Origin: Agreia pratensis
GTDB lineage: Bacteria > Actinomycetota > Actinomycetes > Actinomycetales > Microbacteriaceae
Assembly (NCBI RefSeq): GCF_900177685.1
Contig: NZ_FXAY01000001.1
Coordinates: 806,001-870,000, forward strand
Reading direction: 5' to 3'
Length of the DNA stretch: 64,000 nucleotides
Both the position numbers and the translations under genes were made by a program. The first letter of the stretch is position 1. The number at the start of each line of letters is the position of its first letter. The notes under the pieces are model-generated. The model was not told where the DNA came from, searched no databases, and saw only the letters and a list, made by a program, of their open reading frames with translations. Shown here one piece after another: positions 51,623-60,323 of this stretch.

Positions 51623-53005
51623 ATGAGCCACTACGCCGTCATCAACCCCTCAACCGGTGAGACTCTGTCTGAGTACTCGACCATCACCGACGCTGAGCTC
51701 GGCGCCGCCACGCGATCGGCCTCCGATGCATTCGAGGGCTGGTCGCGCAAGGTCACGGTCGCCGACCGGGCCGCGCTGATCGCGAAGGTGGCCGAGCTGC
51801 ACAGAGAGCGCAGGCTCGAGCTCGCCGAGATCGCTGTGCGGGAGATGGGCAAGCCGCTCGACCAGGCCCTCAGCGAGGTCGACTTCGCCGCCGCGATCTA
51901 CCAGTACTACGTCGACAACGGCGAGATGTTCCTGTCCGACGAACAGATCGAGCTCTCCGATGGAACCGGATCAGCGTTCGTGCGCCGCGCGGGCCTCGGC
52001 GTGCTGCTCGGCATCATGCCCTGGAACTTCCCGTATTACCAGGTGGCGCGGTTCGCCGGCCCGAACATCGTGGCCGGCAACGCCATCCTTCTCAAGCCCG
52101 CCCCGCAGTGCCCGGAGTCGGCTCTCGCAATGCAGACCATCTTCGACGAGGCAGCCGCGTCAGTGGGCGCACCCTCTGCTGTGTACGTCACCATCTTCGC
52201 CACCAACGAGCAGATCGCCACCGTGATCGCCGACCCGCGCGTGCAGGGCGTTTCGGTGACCGGCTCTGAGCGGGCGGGCGCGGCCGTGGCCGAGATCGCG
52301 GGCAAGTATCTCAAGAAGGTCGTACTCGAGATGGGCGGGTCCGACCCCTTCATCCTCCTGTCGACCTCCGACATCGACGGAGCGGTTCAGGACGCGGTCA
52401 GCGCTCGCCTCGACAACAACGGGCAGTCCTGCAACGCGGCCAAGCGGTTCATCGTGATCGACTCGCTGTACGAGGAGTTCGCGGCGAAGTTCACAGCGGC
52501 GTTCACGGCGGCGCAGCCGGCGGATCCGTTCGCCGAGGGCACGCTGCTCGGCCCGCTGTCGTCGACGTCCGCAGCCGACCGCCTCGAAGAACAGCTCGGC
52601 CGAGCGATCTCACAGGGCGCCACTGTGGTCGCCAAGGGCGAGCGCAGCGGCAACTACTTCCCACCCGCCGTGCTCGCCGACGTCACCCCATCGATGGACG
52701 CTCACCACGAGGAGTTCTTCGGACCTGTGGCGGCGCTCTACCGCGTCTCGTCGGAGGACGAGGCGATCGCGCTCGCCAACGACACCCCGTTCGGGCTCGG
52801 CTCCTACGTCTACACCACCGACCAGGAGCAGGCGCTGCGCGTGGCCGACGCGATTGATGCCGGCATGGTGTGGATCAACCTCGTGCTGGGCGACGCCGCA
52901 GAGCTCCCCTTCGGTGGAGTGAAGCGCTCGGGCTCGGGCCGTGAGATGGGTCGCTTCGCGCTCGAGGAGTTCATCAACAAGAAGCTCATCCGCATCGCAG
53001 GCTGA
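51623..53005 (+). CDS. NAD(P)-dependent aldehyde dehydrogenase, succinate-semialdehyde type (copy 2)
   Basis: 460 residues. The catalytic Cys is residue 270 in NNGQSCNA, with LEMGGSDP before it. It is a close paralogue of the enzyme at 20994-22373. It follows the aminotransferase by 99 bp on the same strand and would oxidise succinate semialdehyde from GABA, or a similar aldehyde, to the acid. GAAGGATCT precedes the ATG. Confidence 0.92.
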   Translation: MSHYAVINPSTGETLSEYSTITDAELGAATRSASDAFEGWSRKVTVADRAALIAKVAELHRERRLELAEIAVREMGKPLDQALSEVDFAAAIYQYYVDNGEMFLSDEQIELSDGTGSAFVRRAGLGVLLGIMPWNFPYYQVARFAGPNIVAGNAILLKPAPQCPESALAMQTIFDEAAASVGAPSAVYVTIFATNEQIATVIADPRVQGVSVTGSERAGAAVAEIAGKYLKKVVLEMGGSDPFILLSTSDIDGAVQDAVSARLDNNGQSCNAAKRFIVIDSLYEEFAAKFTAAFTAAQPADPFAEGTLLGPLSSTSAADRLEEQLGRAISQGATVVAKGERSGNYFPPAVLADVTPSMDAHHEEFFGPVAALYRVSSEDEAIALANDTPFGLGSYVYTTDQEQALRVADAIDAGMVWINLVLGDAAELPFGGVKRSGSGREMGRFALEEFINKKLIRIAG

Positions 53006-53108
53006 GCCGTGTTCTCGGCCGACGACAGATGGACAAGTCGGCAGTTCAGGTCAGATGGTGGGCTAATTTGTCATTCGCCTCTCGGTGCGGTCCGAGTAGC
53101 CTTCACAC

Positions 53109-53462
53109 ATGGTCGACTCCAGCACGAATGCCTTGCAGCCCGGCGGAATGATCGATGCGTTGGCCCTTTCTCTCGATCTCGCACCGGCCGACAACGTCGT
53201 GGCCGGCACGCCCCACACCGGTTTTTACGAGCTGATGGATACAGATGGACGCTCGGTCGGAATATGGGAGCTCGGAGTCGGGACAGTGACCGACACCGAG
53301 ATCGACGAGGTGTTCGTCGTGATCAGCGGATCGGCCACTGTGGAGTTCGACGACAGCGATGAGACCCTCTCGCTACGTCCTGGGTCCGTCGGTCGTTTGG
53401 GCGCCGGGATGCGCACCCGCTGGACCGTCACAGAGACACTCCGCAAGATCTACATCACCTGA
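53109..53462 (+). CDS. Small cupin-domain protein
   Basis: 117 residues. The double-stranded beta-helix pattern includes EIDEVFVVISGSATVEF, DSDETLSLRPGSVGRLGAGM and RTRWTVTETLRKIYI, close to the DUF861/EutQ-type cupins. The usual metal His cluster is reduced (no His in the first motif), so metal-dependent catalysis is doubtful. It follows the aldehyde dehydrogenase by 103 bp. Its stop overlaps the convergent cupin gene by 8 bp. Confidence 0.8.
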   Translation: MVDSSTNALQPGGMIDALALSLDLAPADNVVAGTPHTGFYELMDTDGRSVGIWELGVGTVTDTEIDEVFVVISGSATVEFDDSDETLSLRPGSVGRLGAGMRTRWTVTETLRKIYIT

Positions 53463-54318
53463 GTGCGGCACGGGTCCGTTCTGCCTCGATGAGCTGCTCG
53501 AAGACGGCCGCGTAGGTCACGCGGGCCTGCTCCCACGACGCAGTCATGTCGAGCTGCGTCGGGTCGTCGATCGGCAGCGCGTAGCCCGCCTGGGCATGCG
53601 GCACCGGGTCGCCCGGCAGAACGAGGGTCTGGATGTAGGCGCCCGTGTCGACGTTGAAGGTCAGCGTGTGCGAGGCCACATTTCGATCCCAGTCGTCTGA
53701 CGGCCACGAGAGGAACGAGACGTGCCGGGGTGGCAGGTCTGTGCCGAGCTGGGTGGCCGAGACGTAGCTGCCGTAGTGCTCCTCGCCCGGAGAGAGGATC
53801 TTGTAGGAGCCGTTGTCGAGGTAGATGAGCAGCGCTTCGGGAAACGGCTTGGGGCCGTACATCGCGGTGTAGCGGAAGGCCTGCGCGAACACAGGCTTCC
53901 CGAGCGGCACGGCGACCGATGCAGCGCCCTCGTGCGGTCCGACCTCCGGCACGCTTTCCCCGCCTTCGGACTCCATAGGTTCCTCGCCGGGGGGCGGGCA
54001 CGGCACGGCAGCCTCGGAACCGGCCGGAATGTGCGACAGGAACACCAGCTCAGCCTCTTCGACGCCCGTGCTGTGTGCGATGTGCACGATCTCGGGCTGC
54101 TCGATGAGCGGGGTGGCGATCTCGAAAACCGTATCGCGATCTCTGGTCGAGTGCCTGATCTCTCCGCGCAGCAGAAATCCGGTCTGCCAGCCGTCATGAA
54201 AGTGCCAGCCTGTCGACGATCCGACGGGAATCACGACGCGGCGCACCTCGACGCGGCTCCCATCGGGCCGTTCGATGCTGGCGAGAATCTCAGTCGACGG
54301 CGATTCTGGTTCGCTCAC
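53455..54318 (-). CDS. Two-part protein with N-terminal cupin domain
   Basis: 287 residues. Residues about 10-95 form a cupin with metal ligands in WHFHDGWQTGFLLRGEIRH and IEQPEIVHIAHS. An acidic Pro/Glu linker (about 95-135) leads to an unrecognised beta-rich C-terminal domain (about 140-285; YIDNGSYKILSPGEEHYGSY-like region, SFLSWPSDDWDRN). GTG 54318 is chosen because CAGGGAG sits 5 nt before it. Function unknown; the second half is worth a structure search. Confidence 0.7.
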   Translation of the reverse strand: MSEPESPSTEILASIERPDGSRVEVRRVVIPVGSSTGWHFHDGWQTGFLLRGEIRHSTRDRDTVFEIATPLIEQPEIVHIAHSTGVEEAELVFLSHIPAGSEAAVPCPPPGEEPMESEGGESVPEVGPHEGAASVAVPLGKPVFAQAFRYTAMYGPKPFPEALLIYLDNGSYKILSPGEEHYGSYVSATQLGTDLPPRHVSFLSWPSDDWDRNVASHTLTFNVDTGAYIQTLVLPGDPVPHAQAGYALPIDDPTQLDMTASWEQARVTYAAVFEQLIEAERTRAALR

Positions 54319-54583
54319 GAACACTCCCTGTTTGCTTCGCGTCGAGGCTATGCCGTCGACCATGGGGCCGCTCCTCGCGGGTAGTTCATTTTCGAGCCCC
54401 GGCCTGGCCGAACCCTGGGATCGCCGATCTCAGCACATACTGCGCACGCCGACACTCGCTGTTCATGTCTACGACAGCAGCAGGTCACGTGGGAGAAATA
54501 ATCTTCGCCTGTCGCGACAGCGACCACCCGACTCGCGCCTCATGCTTACCCCTGAGCGCGCGACCTTCCCGCACAGGATTCCG

Positions 54584-56224
54584 ATGCTGCCCAATTCCCC
54601 CTTCTCTGCGAGCTCCCGCGGGCGCCGCGGCCCTGCACGATCACGCGCACTCCTCGTCGTCTCGAGCGCACTCGTTCTGGTGCTCGCCGGCTCGGCGGCC
54701 CCCGCCCTGGCGGCATCCGGAACGGGTACCGACCCCGCGTCGGGCCGCACGTACTACAGCAGCAAGACCCCCTACGTGCCGCAGGAGACTCCGGCCGAGC
54801 TGCAGACCGCGCCCGCCGGATTCCTGCCGGTCTACACGGAGTCCGTCGCCCGGCACGGATCCCGAGCGCTGTCGAGCTTCAAGTACGACTCTCTGACCAC
54901 ACAGGTCTGGGAGCAGGCGCGTTCCGAAGGAGCACTCACCGAGCTCGGCACAACACTCGGCCCCGAGGTGCAGAAGCTGACCGCCGCGAACCAGAAGCTC
55001 GGCTACGGCAACCTCACCGGCCAGGGCGCGACCCAGCACCGGGGCATCGGCAGCAGGGTCGTCGAGCGGCTTCCCTCGCTGTTCGCGGGCATCGACGCCG
55101 GAACCGACACCGTCGCCGTCGAGAGCTCGGGAGAGGCCAGGGCCACGGCATCCGGCAAGGCGTTCGAGCAGGGGCTCACTCAGGCCGATCCTCTGATCGC
55201 CTCCCACCTGCCCGCGGCCATCGCCCAGCGCCCCGACACCCTCTACTTTCACAAAGAGGACATCAACGCCGACTACCAGGCATACGCCGACAGCACGAAG
55301 GTCAGCGACGCGGTCGATGCCATCTACGCCCAGCCCCGCAGCCACGAGGCATCTCGCGAGGTGCTCGAGCGCATCTACACGCCGGCGTTCGTCGATCGAC
55401 TCGCAGCCGGTGCGTACCATTTCGTCGACGGCGGCGACGGCAAGACGACCGTCGACAACGAGGTCGACGCGGCGATGATGCTCTACAACCTCTACATCAT
55501 CGCGCCCGACATGACCGAGGAGGTGCAGGTCGACTTCGACCGCTACTTCGCCGGCGCAGACGCCGAGTGGTTCGCGTATCTGCTTGACTCCGACGACTTC
55601 TACGGCAAGGGCCCCGCCTTCGCGGGCAGCGACATCACCTACAAGATGGCCACGCCCCTGCTCACCGACTTTCTCGACTCGATCGACGCGCGGTTGGCTG
55701 GTTCCACGACCGCGGCGACCTTCCGTTTCGCCCACGCCGAGACGATCATCCCGTTCGCGGCGCTGATCGGCCTGCCCGGCTCGACTCAGCCGGTGACACC
55801 GGATGCGCCGTATTCGTACGCGACGAACGATTGGCGCGGCGAGACGGTCACCCCCATGGCCGCGAACGTTCAGTGGGACGTCTTTCGCGACGCCACCGGT
55901 CGCGCCATCGTGCGCATGCTCTACAACGAGCGCGAGATCGCCTTCCGCGCCAGCTGCACCCCCATCGCCCCCGGTTCCCACTTCTACGACGTGAGCGAGG
56001 TGCGCCGCTGCATCACGGGGCAGGTCGCGGATGCGCCCGGCGCGGCGTCCGACCCGGCGGATAGCGCGACGGCGAGCAACGCGAATGGCTCGGCGACACT
56101 CGCGGCAACAGGCGAGGATGCGACGGAGCGCGACCTGCTCATCGGCCTGGCTCTGGCACTGCTCACCGCCGGGGCTGGCGCACGTCTCGTGCGCAGCGCG
56201 CGCCGCAGCCGCTCGAGGCTCTGA
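54584..56224 (+). CDS. Histidine acid phosphatase / MINPP-like phytase with LAATG wall-sorting tail
   Basis: 546 residues. A signal peptide ends near ALAA (about 44). RHGSR at 90-94 is the catalytic histidine phosphatase motif, and HAE at 384-386 is the proton-donor motif of the MINPP group of inositol-polyphosphate phosphatases. LAATG at 506-510, a hydrophobic helix and a basic end (RRSRSR) make a class E-type sortase signal. It would release phosphate from phytate or other esters at the cell surface. ATG 54584 is preferred (AGGATTCCG upstream); an ATG at 54542 is possible. Confidence 0.9.
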   Translation: MLPNSPFSASSRGRRGPARSRALLVVSSALVLVLAGSAAPALAASGTGTDPASGRTYYSSKTPYVPQETPAELQTAPAGFLPVYTESVARHGSRALSSFKYDSLTTQVWEQARSEGALTELGTTLGPEVQKLTAANQKLGYGNLTGQGATQHRGIGSRVVERLPSLFAGIDAGTDTVAVESSGEARATASGKAFEQGLTQADPLIASHLPAAIAQRPDTLYFHKEDINADYQAYADSTKVSDAVDAIYAQPRSHEASREVLERIYTPAFVDRLAAGAYHFVDGGDGKTTVDNEVDAAMMLYNLYIIAPDMTEEVQVDFDRYFAGADAEWFAYLLDSDDFYGKGPAFAGSDITYKMATPLLTDFLDSIDARLAGSTTAATFRFAHAETIIPFAALIGLPGSTQPVTPDAPYSYATNDWRGETVTPMAANVQWDVFRDATGRAIVRMLYNEREIAFRASCTPIAPGSHFYDVSEVRRCITGQVADAPGAASDPADSATASNANGSATLAATGEDATERDLLIGLALALLTAGAGARLVRSARRSRSRL

Positions 56225-56245
56225 CCCGCGCCAGCACCGCGCCGC

Positions 56246-56309
56246 CACTGAGGTGCGGAGTATGGCCGCATCCCGACGCCGGGTAGCGGCCATACTCCGC
56301 ACCTCAGTG
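56246..56309. terminator. Long perfect hairpin after the phytase gene
   Basis: Arms of 24 bp (left arm begins CACTGAGGTGCGGAG) pair perfectly around a 16-nt loop. It starts 21 bp after the phytase stop. The stem is far longer than a terminator needs and there is no U-run, so it may also be a repetitive element or RNA-processing signal. Confidence 0.7.
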
Positions 56310-56357
56310 CGCCCGAAAGACACACCACGCGTCTGACAACAGCTAGTGTGCTTGGGC

Positions 56358-57320
56358 ATGACGTCATCACATTCGGCGAGTCGAGGAGAGGCGGCTCCAC
56401 CTTCGGCTGATGCACGCTCTAAATCCGTCGAAGCCGCTCACCCGAGCCGTCGATGGATCGTCACCGCCGTGGTCGCAGCGGCACTGCTGATCCTCGTCTA
56501 CGTCATTGCCGTGCTCACGCCCTGGGGTCAACGATGGGAGAACGCTGCTCTCACGGGTTCCGGGCGGGCGTCGCCCGACGAACAAGCCCAGGCTCTGGAT
56601 GCCCTGGCGGCGATTCAGATCTGGTCTCTGGCCGTTGCCCTCGCCGGCATCGCGGTGATCGGCTTACTCAGGCGTCAGATACTGACAACAATCGTCGCCC
56701 TCGCCGTTGTTCTCGGCGGTGCCGGGGGCGCCGAAGTGCTGAAGCGTTGGGTCCTGCCTCGCCCGGAACTCTTTGCAGCACCTGTCGATCTCATTCAGAA
56801 CAGCTTTCCGAGCGGGCACACGGCCATTGCCATGACCACGATGGTGGCGGTGTTTCTCGTCGTGCCCTACCGGTGGCGTGGCTGGGCGATGTTCATCGTC
56901 ATGACGTGGGCGACGAGCATCGGGCAGTACACCGTCACCGCGCACTGGCATCGACTGTCAGACACCGTCGGCGCCGATCTCATGGCGTTGATCCTCGGCA
57001 GCGTCGCGGCGTATTGGCTGCACCGACGAGGGCTCGTGCATGTCTCGGAACAACGTCGATACGGCGGACGCGTCGTCTACGTCGCTTTGGCGACGATCCT
57101 GGGGCTCGTCTCGCTGGCGCTCGGAACGCTTCTCGCGTGGGTGTCGATCGATCAAGAGCTCGCCTCCGGGTCGGGCGACCACAATGCATTCCTGGCCACG
57201 CAGGTGTTGGCGGGTGCCTTCTCGACGGCTGCGGCGCTCGTCTACTGGGCAACCTGGCATCGGCTCGAGATCACCGGCTCGAGCGAACTCGCGATCGACG
57301 GGCATTCCAGACGGCCGTGA
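56358..57320 (+). CDS. PAP2 family phosphatase, membrane-bound
   Basis: 320 residues. The PAP2 motifs are present: KRWVLPRP, PSGH and HWHRLSDTVGAD, holding the catalytic His/Asp pair. About six to seven membrane helices surround them, and a C-terminal helix pair (about 240-290) extends the family core. It removes phosphate from lipid phosphates such as undecaprenyl pyrophosphate or phosphatidate. ATG 56358 is chosen; a GTG at 56346 is possible. The 3' end overlaps the convergent membrane-protein gene by 50 bp. Confidence 0.9.
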   Translation: MTSSHSASRGEAAPPSADARSKSVEAAHPSRRWIVTAVVAAALLILVYVIAVLTPWGQRWENAALTGSGRASPDEQAQALDALAAIQIWSLAVALAGIAVIGLLRRQILTTIVALAVVLGGAGGAEVLKRWVLPRPELFAAPVDLIQNSFPSGHTAIAMTTMVAVFLVVPYRWRGWAMFIVMTWATSIGQYTVTAHWHRLSDTVGADLMALILGSVAAYWLHRRGLVHVSEQRRYGGRVVYVALATILGLVSLALGTLLAWVSIDQELASGSGDHNAFLATQVLAGAFSTAAALVYWATWHRLEITGSSELAIDGHSRRP

Positions 57321-57717
57321 AGCCCGCGTAGGCGCCGAAGACGACGATGAACCCCAGCACTCCGATCCATGGTCCAGGGCCGTTCTGGTAGAACCAGCTC
57401 AGGTAGACCAACAACAGCGAGCTGCCCAGCGCGCCACCCACCCCGGCGCCGAAGCTGATCCTCGTGCGTTCGGCCGGCATCCCGGTGGTCGTTGCCGAGC
57501 CGCGCTTGCCGATGTACGCGCCGAGACCCGCGGTCAACCCAGAGATGATGCCGGTAATCACCGACGGAACCATGATGAGAATGATGATCCACCGGACGCC
57601 GGCCTCGGAGTCAGGCAGGTTGGCGATGTAGACCGATGCCTGGATGGCCAGCATGGCCGCGGTGAAGAGCACAGTACCGAACACTGTGAGGGCGAGGATC
57701 AAGCCGCGCATTGTCAT
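57271..57717 (-). CDS. Small multi-spanning membrane protein of unknown function
   Basis: 148 residues with four hydrophobic segments (about 5-30, 40-65, 85-110, 115-135) and a basic C-terminus (WNARRSRVRSS). No family recognised. Its last 50 bp lie antisense to the end of the PAP2 gene, so transcripts of the two genes would overlap at the 3' ends. Confidence 0.65.
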   Translation of the reverse strand: MTMRGLILALTVFGTVLFTAAMLAIQASVYIANLPDSEAGVRWIIILIMVPSVITGIISGLTAGLGAYIGKRGSATTTGMPAERTRISFGAGVGGALGSSLLLVYLSWFYQNGPGPWIGVLGFIVVFGAYAGFTAVWNARRSRVRSSR

Positions 57718-57830
57718 CGGCCTCAGTGTTTGTCGAGAACGTCATCACGATTATCTAACTGCACGTTCCAGGTCTGTGCTGACGCCCCGCTCGGCAGCGG
57801 TTGCGCCACCTTGCGGGCACTGCCGTAGGT

Positions 57831-57864
57831 CAAACAAAAACGGCCCAAACTTTCGTTTGGACCG
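57831..57864 (-). terminator. Terminator of tRNA-Ser(GCT)
   Basis: On the minus strand CGGTCCAAAC and GTTTGGGCCG pair over 10 bp (one G-U) around a GAAA tetraloop, followed by TTTTTG. It starts about 17 bp beyond the tRNA. Confidence 0.9.
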
Positions 57865-57880
57865 AGTTCGAACTGTGGTG

Positions 57881-57969
57881 CGGAGACGGAGGGATTTGAA
57901 CCCTCGGTGGGGTTTCCCCCACTCCACCTTAGCAGGGTGGTGCACTAGGCCGGACTATGCGACGTCTCC
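57881..57969 (-). tRNA. tRNA-Ser (anticodon GCT)
   Basis: Class II tRNA on the minus strand. Acceptor GGAGACG/CGTCTCC, anticodon stem CCACC/GGTGG with loop CTGCTAA (anticodon GCT), a long variable arm (GTGGGGGAAACCCCAC) and T-loop TTCAAAT. CCA is not encoded. It is charged by the SerRS encoded nearby at 60320-61582. Confidence 0.95.
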
Positions 57970-58030
57970 TTGGCTTGCGCCTCAGCAATCATAGCCGACG
58001 TCGGCCGAATCTCTACTTTCGGCCTCTCGA

Positions 58031-59311
58031 TCAGTCGTCGAAGCCCTTGCTGCAGGTGTACTCCGCGGCCGATTGGCCCGTGATGCTCTTCGGCAGCACG
58101 GTCGCAGCCGAGCCGGCCTGACCAGCCTGGGTCAGGGCTGCTGCCGCATCCGATTCGCCGGCGCCCGGGTCGGCCGTCGTGCCGGATGCCGGGGGCAGCG
58201 CATTCGGGTCGACCTCGGCGCCCAGGCCGGTGTTGCCGGCTTCGGCGACGATCGGCTGATCGGCTCGGATCGCGGCGAACATCGCTTCGGCATCTGCGGC
58301 GTTCGGCTGCACCTTGCCGGCGTACACACCGGAGCCGCCGGTCGACCCTGGATACGCGTAGAACCCGATCTTGTCGAGCGGAATGTCTTTGAGAGCGACC
58401 GCGATCGACACCATGGTGTCGGGCGAGCTCAGACTCGTGGAGACCTGCATGTTGCTGGCGGCCGCCTTGGCCAGGCCATAGAGCTTGGTGACATCGGTCA
58501 GCGTGTCCGAGCTCTTGATCGTGCGCACGAGCGACGACAAGAAGACCTGTTGCGAGCTGATGCGACCCAGGTCGCTGCCGTCGCCGACGCCGTGTCTGGT
58601 TCTCAAGAACTGCAGCGCATCCATGCCCTGCAGCTGGTGCGTGCCCGCTGTCAGATGGGTGTTCGTCCACTCGTCGTCGATGGGAGACGCCACGCACACG
58701 GGCACACCGCCGACCGCGTTGGACATCTCGATCACGCCGTTGAACTGAATCTCGGCGGCGAAGGGAATCTCGAGCCCGGTGAGCTTCTCGACCGTGAGCA
58801 CGGTGCAGGGCAGGCCGCCGTAGAGCAGGGTGACATTGATCGGCTGCGCCGACATCGCATCGCTCGTGCCGCCCTCGCCATCGGGGCATTCGGGGATCGA
58901 CACGACGAGGTCGCGCGGGAAGCTGATGACCGACGCGCTGGAGTGATCCTGCGAGATGTGCAGGAGCATCGTGACGTCGTTCAGGTTCGACGTCTCGTCG
59001 CCGTACGCCTCGCCTTGACCCGCGCGGCTGTCGCTGCCGACGAGCAGCAGATTTACTCCCCCATCGATCGCCGCGATGTTCGGCGGCGGCAGGTCGGTCT
59101 TGTCACCCTCGAGGGCGACGACGGTGAGGTCCTTGCGCACATCCCACGTGGCGATCGCGGCGATCGATACCCCGCTGACGAGAAAAACGGCCATCATCAG
59201 GCCCACGACTCTGAAGAAAGAGGAGACGACGTTCGACGTGCGCTGACGTCCATGGCGAATCGCGGTCGGTCGAGGCGAGCGCGCGCCGCGACGCGAAGAA
59301 TCTGCTCTCAC
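58031..59311 (-). CDS. LytR-CpsA-Psr (LCP) family cell-wall ligase
   Basis: 426 residues. An N-terminal membrane helix (about 30-55) is followed by the LCP domain with LLLVGSDSRAG, SVISFPRDLVVSIP and RTRHGVGDGSDLGRISSQQ, which hold the Arg/Asp residues that bind polyprenyl phosphate. It attaches teichoic acid, arabinogalactan-like or other glycopolymers to peptidoglycan outside the membrane. An Ala/Gly-rich tail ends with CSKGFDD, so the usual LytR_C domain is missing. GTG 59311 follows AAAGGA. It lies between two tRNA-Ser genes. Confidence 0.92.
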   Translation of the reverse strand: MRADSSRRGARSPRPTAIRHGRQRTSNVVSSFFRVVGLMMAVFLVSGVSIAAIATWDVRKDLTVVALEGDKTDLPPPNIAAIDGGVNLLLVGSDSRAGQGEAYGDETSNLNDVTMLLHISQDHSSASVISFPRDLVVSIPECPDGEGGTSDAMSAQPINVTLLYGGLPCTVLTVEKLTGLEIPFAAEIQFNGVIEMSNAVGGVPVCVASPIDDEWTNTHLTAGTHQLQGMDALQFLRTRHGVGDGSDLGRISSQQVFLSSLVRTIKSSDTLTDVTKLYGLAKAAASNMQVSTSLSSPDTMVSIAVALKDIPLDKIGFYAYPGSTGGSGVYAGKVQPNAADAEAMFAAIRADQPIVAEAGNTGLGAEVDPNALPPASGTTADPGAGESDAAAALTQAGQAGSAATVLPKSITGQSAAEYTCSKGFDD

Positions 59312-59364
59312 TCGGTCCTTTCATGCACACGGTCTCGGGGTAGACCATGGTCATCGGGGTGGAA

Positions 59365-59452
59365 TGGCGGAGGGCTAGGGATTCGAACCCTAGAGACATT
59401 TCTGCCCACCAGTTTTCAAGACTGGCTCCATCGGCCGCTCGGACAGCCCTCC
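59365..59452 (-). tRNA. tRNA-Ser (anticodon TGA)
   Basis: Class II tRNA on the minus strand with acceptor GGAGGGC/GCCCTCC, discriminator G and an encoded CCA (59365-59367). Anticodon stem CCAGT/ACTGG with loop CTTGAAA gives anticodon TGA, and a long variable arm follows. It lies about 60 bp from the 3' end of the serS-HAD operon. Confidence 0.95.
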
Positions 59453-59519
59453 TTGCCCGGTAGAACCAGACAAGCCACGATTCTAACCGAACCGCATCCG
59501 TCGGTGGGTCAGGCAGTGG

Positions 59520-60323
59520 TCAGAACGTGCGAAGAGCGACGGCCAGGCCGTCTTCGTGCACGGATGCCGTCACCTCGCTGGCAACGGCCAGCACGTCGTC
59601 GGGCGCCTGGCCCATCGCGACTCCGCGGCCGTGTTCGCCGGCCCAGGTGAGCATGTCGACGTCGTTGCGACCGTCGCCGATCGCGAAGATCCGCTCGCGC
59701 GGAACATCCAGAAGCTCGCGCACGCGCTCGAGGCCCGTGGCCTTGTTCACGCCGTCCGGAGCGATGTCGAGCCAGGCCGTCCAGCCGATGGCGTAGCTCA
59801 CCTTGTGCAGGCCCATGCGCTCGACGAGAGAGAGGAAGTCTTCCATATCGTGGTCGGGCGAGATCACGACGACCCGGGTCGCCTCGATAGTGAGCAGCTG
59901 CTCGAACGGCACCGCTCGGCTACCGACGTCGGCGGCGGTCACGGGGAACGTGCCGTAGTAGCAGAAGTTGCCCTCCTCGTCTTCGACGGCGAAACTCGCC
60001 TCGGCGAGATGAGCCCTGATCTGCGTGAGCACGGGCCCGGGGTCGAAGGTCTCGACGAACTCGCGGCGGTATCCGACGGGTGCCGTCTCGTCGCGCTTGA
60101 GCGTGATGGCACCGTTCGAGCACACGACGTACTCCGGCGTGATCGACAGCTGGTCGAGCATGGGCAGCGTCGACGCCACCGAACGCCCGGTCGCCAGCAT
60201 GATCTCGTGCCCGAGCGCCGAGACCCGAGCGACCTCGTCGCGGACCGCGTCGGTCAGAGTGCCGTCTTCGTGGATGATCGTGCCGTCGATGTCGAGGGCG
60301 AGCAACCAGCGATCGTCGGTCAC
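59520..60323 (-). CDS. HAD-superfamily Cof-type hydrolase
   Basis: 267 residues. HAD motif I is LALDIDGTI, motif II is in MLATGRS, and motif IV is GDGRNDVDM. The C2-type cap between them is typical of the Cof/YidA group of sugar-phosphate phosphatases. The GTG at 60323 overlaps the serS stop by 4 bp, so the gene is translated with serS. The substrate is unknown. Confidence 0.92.
   Translation of the reverse strand: MTDDRWLLALDIDGTIIHEDGTLTDAVRDEVARVSALGHEIMLATGRSVASTLPMLDQLSITPEYVVCSNGAITLKRDETAPVGYRREFVETFDPGPVLTQIRAHLAEASFAVEDEEGNFCYYGTFPVTAADVGSRAVPFEQLLTIEATRVVVISPDHDMEDFLSLVERMGLHKVSYAIGWTAWLDIAPDGVNKATGLERVRELLDVPRERIFAIGDGRNDVDMLTWAGEHGRGVAMGQAPDDVLAVASEVTASVHEDGLAVALRTF

Noticed and set aside
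54641-56359. Long open frame on the minus strand opposite the phytase-like gene
   Set aside because: Arg/Gly/Asp-rich antisense shadow; the phytase signal peptide, RHGSR, HAE and LAATG on the plus strand are decisive.
57720-57880. Signal recognition particle RNA or other small RNA in the gap before tRNA-Ser(GCT)
   Set aside because: The only clear structure is the tRNA terminator; the conserved SRP loop sequences are not present.
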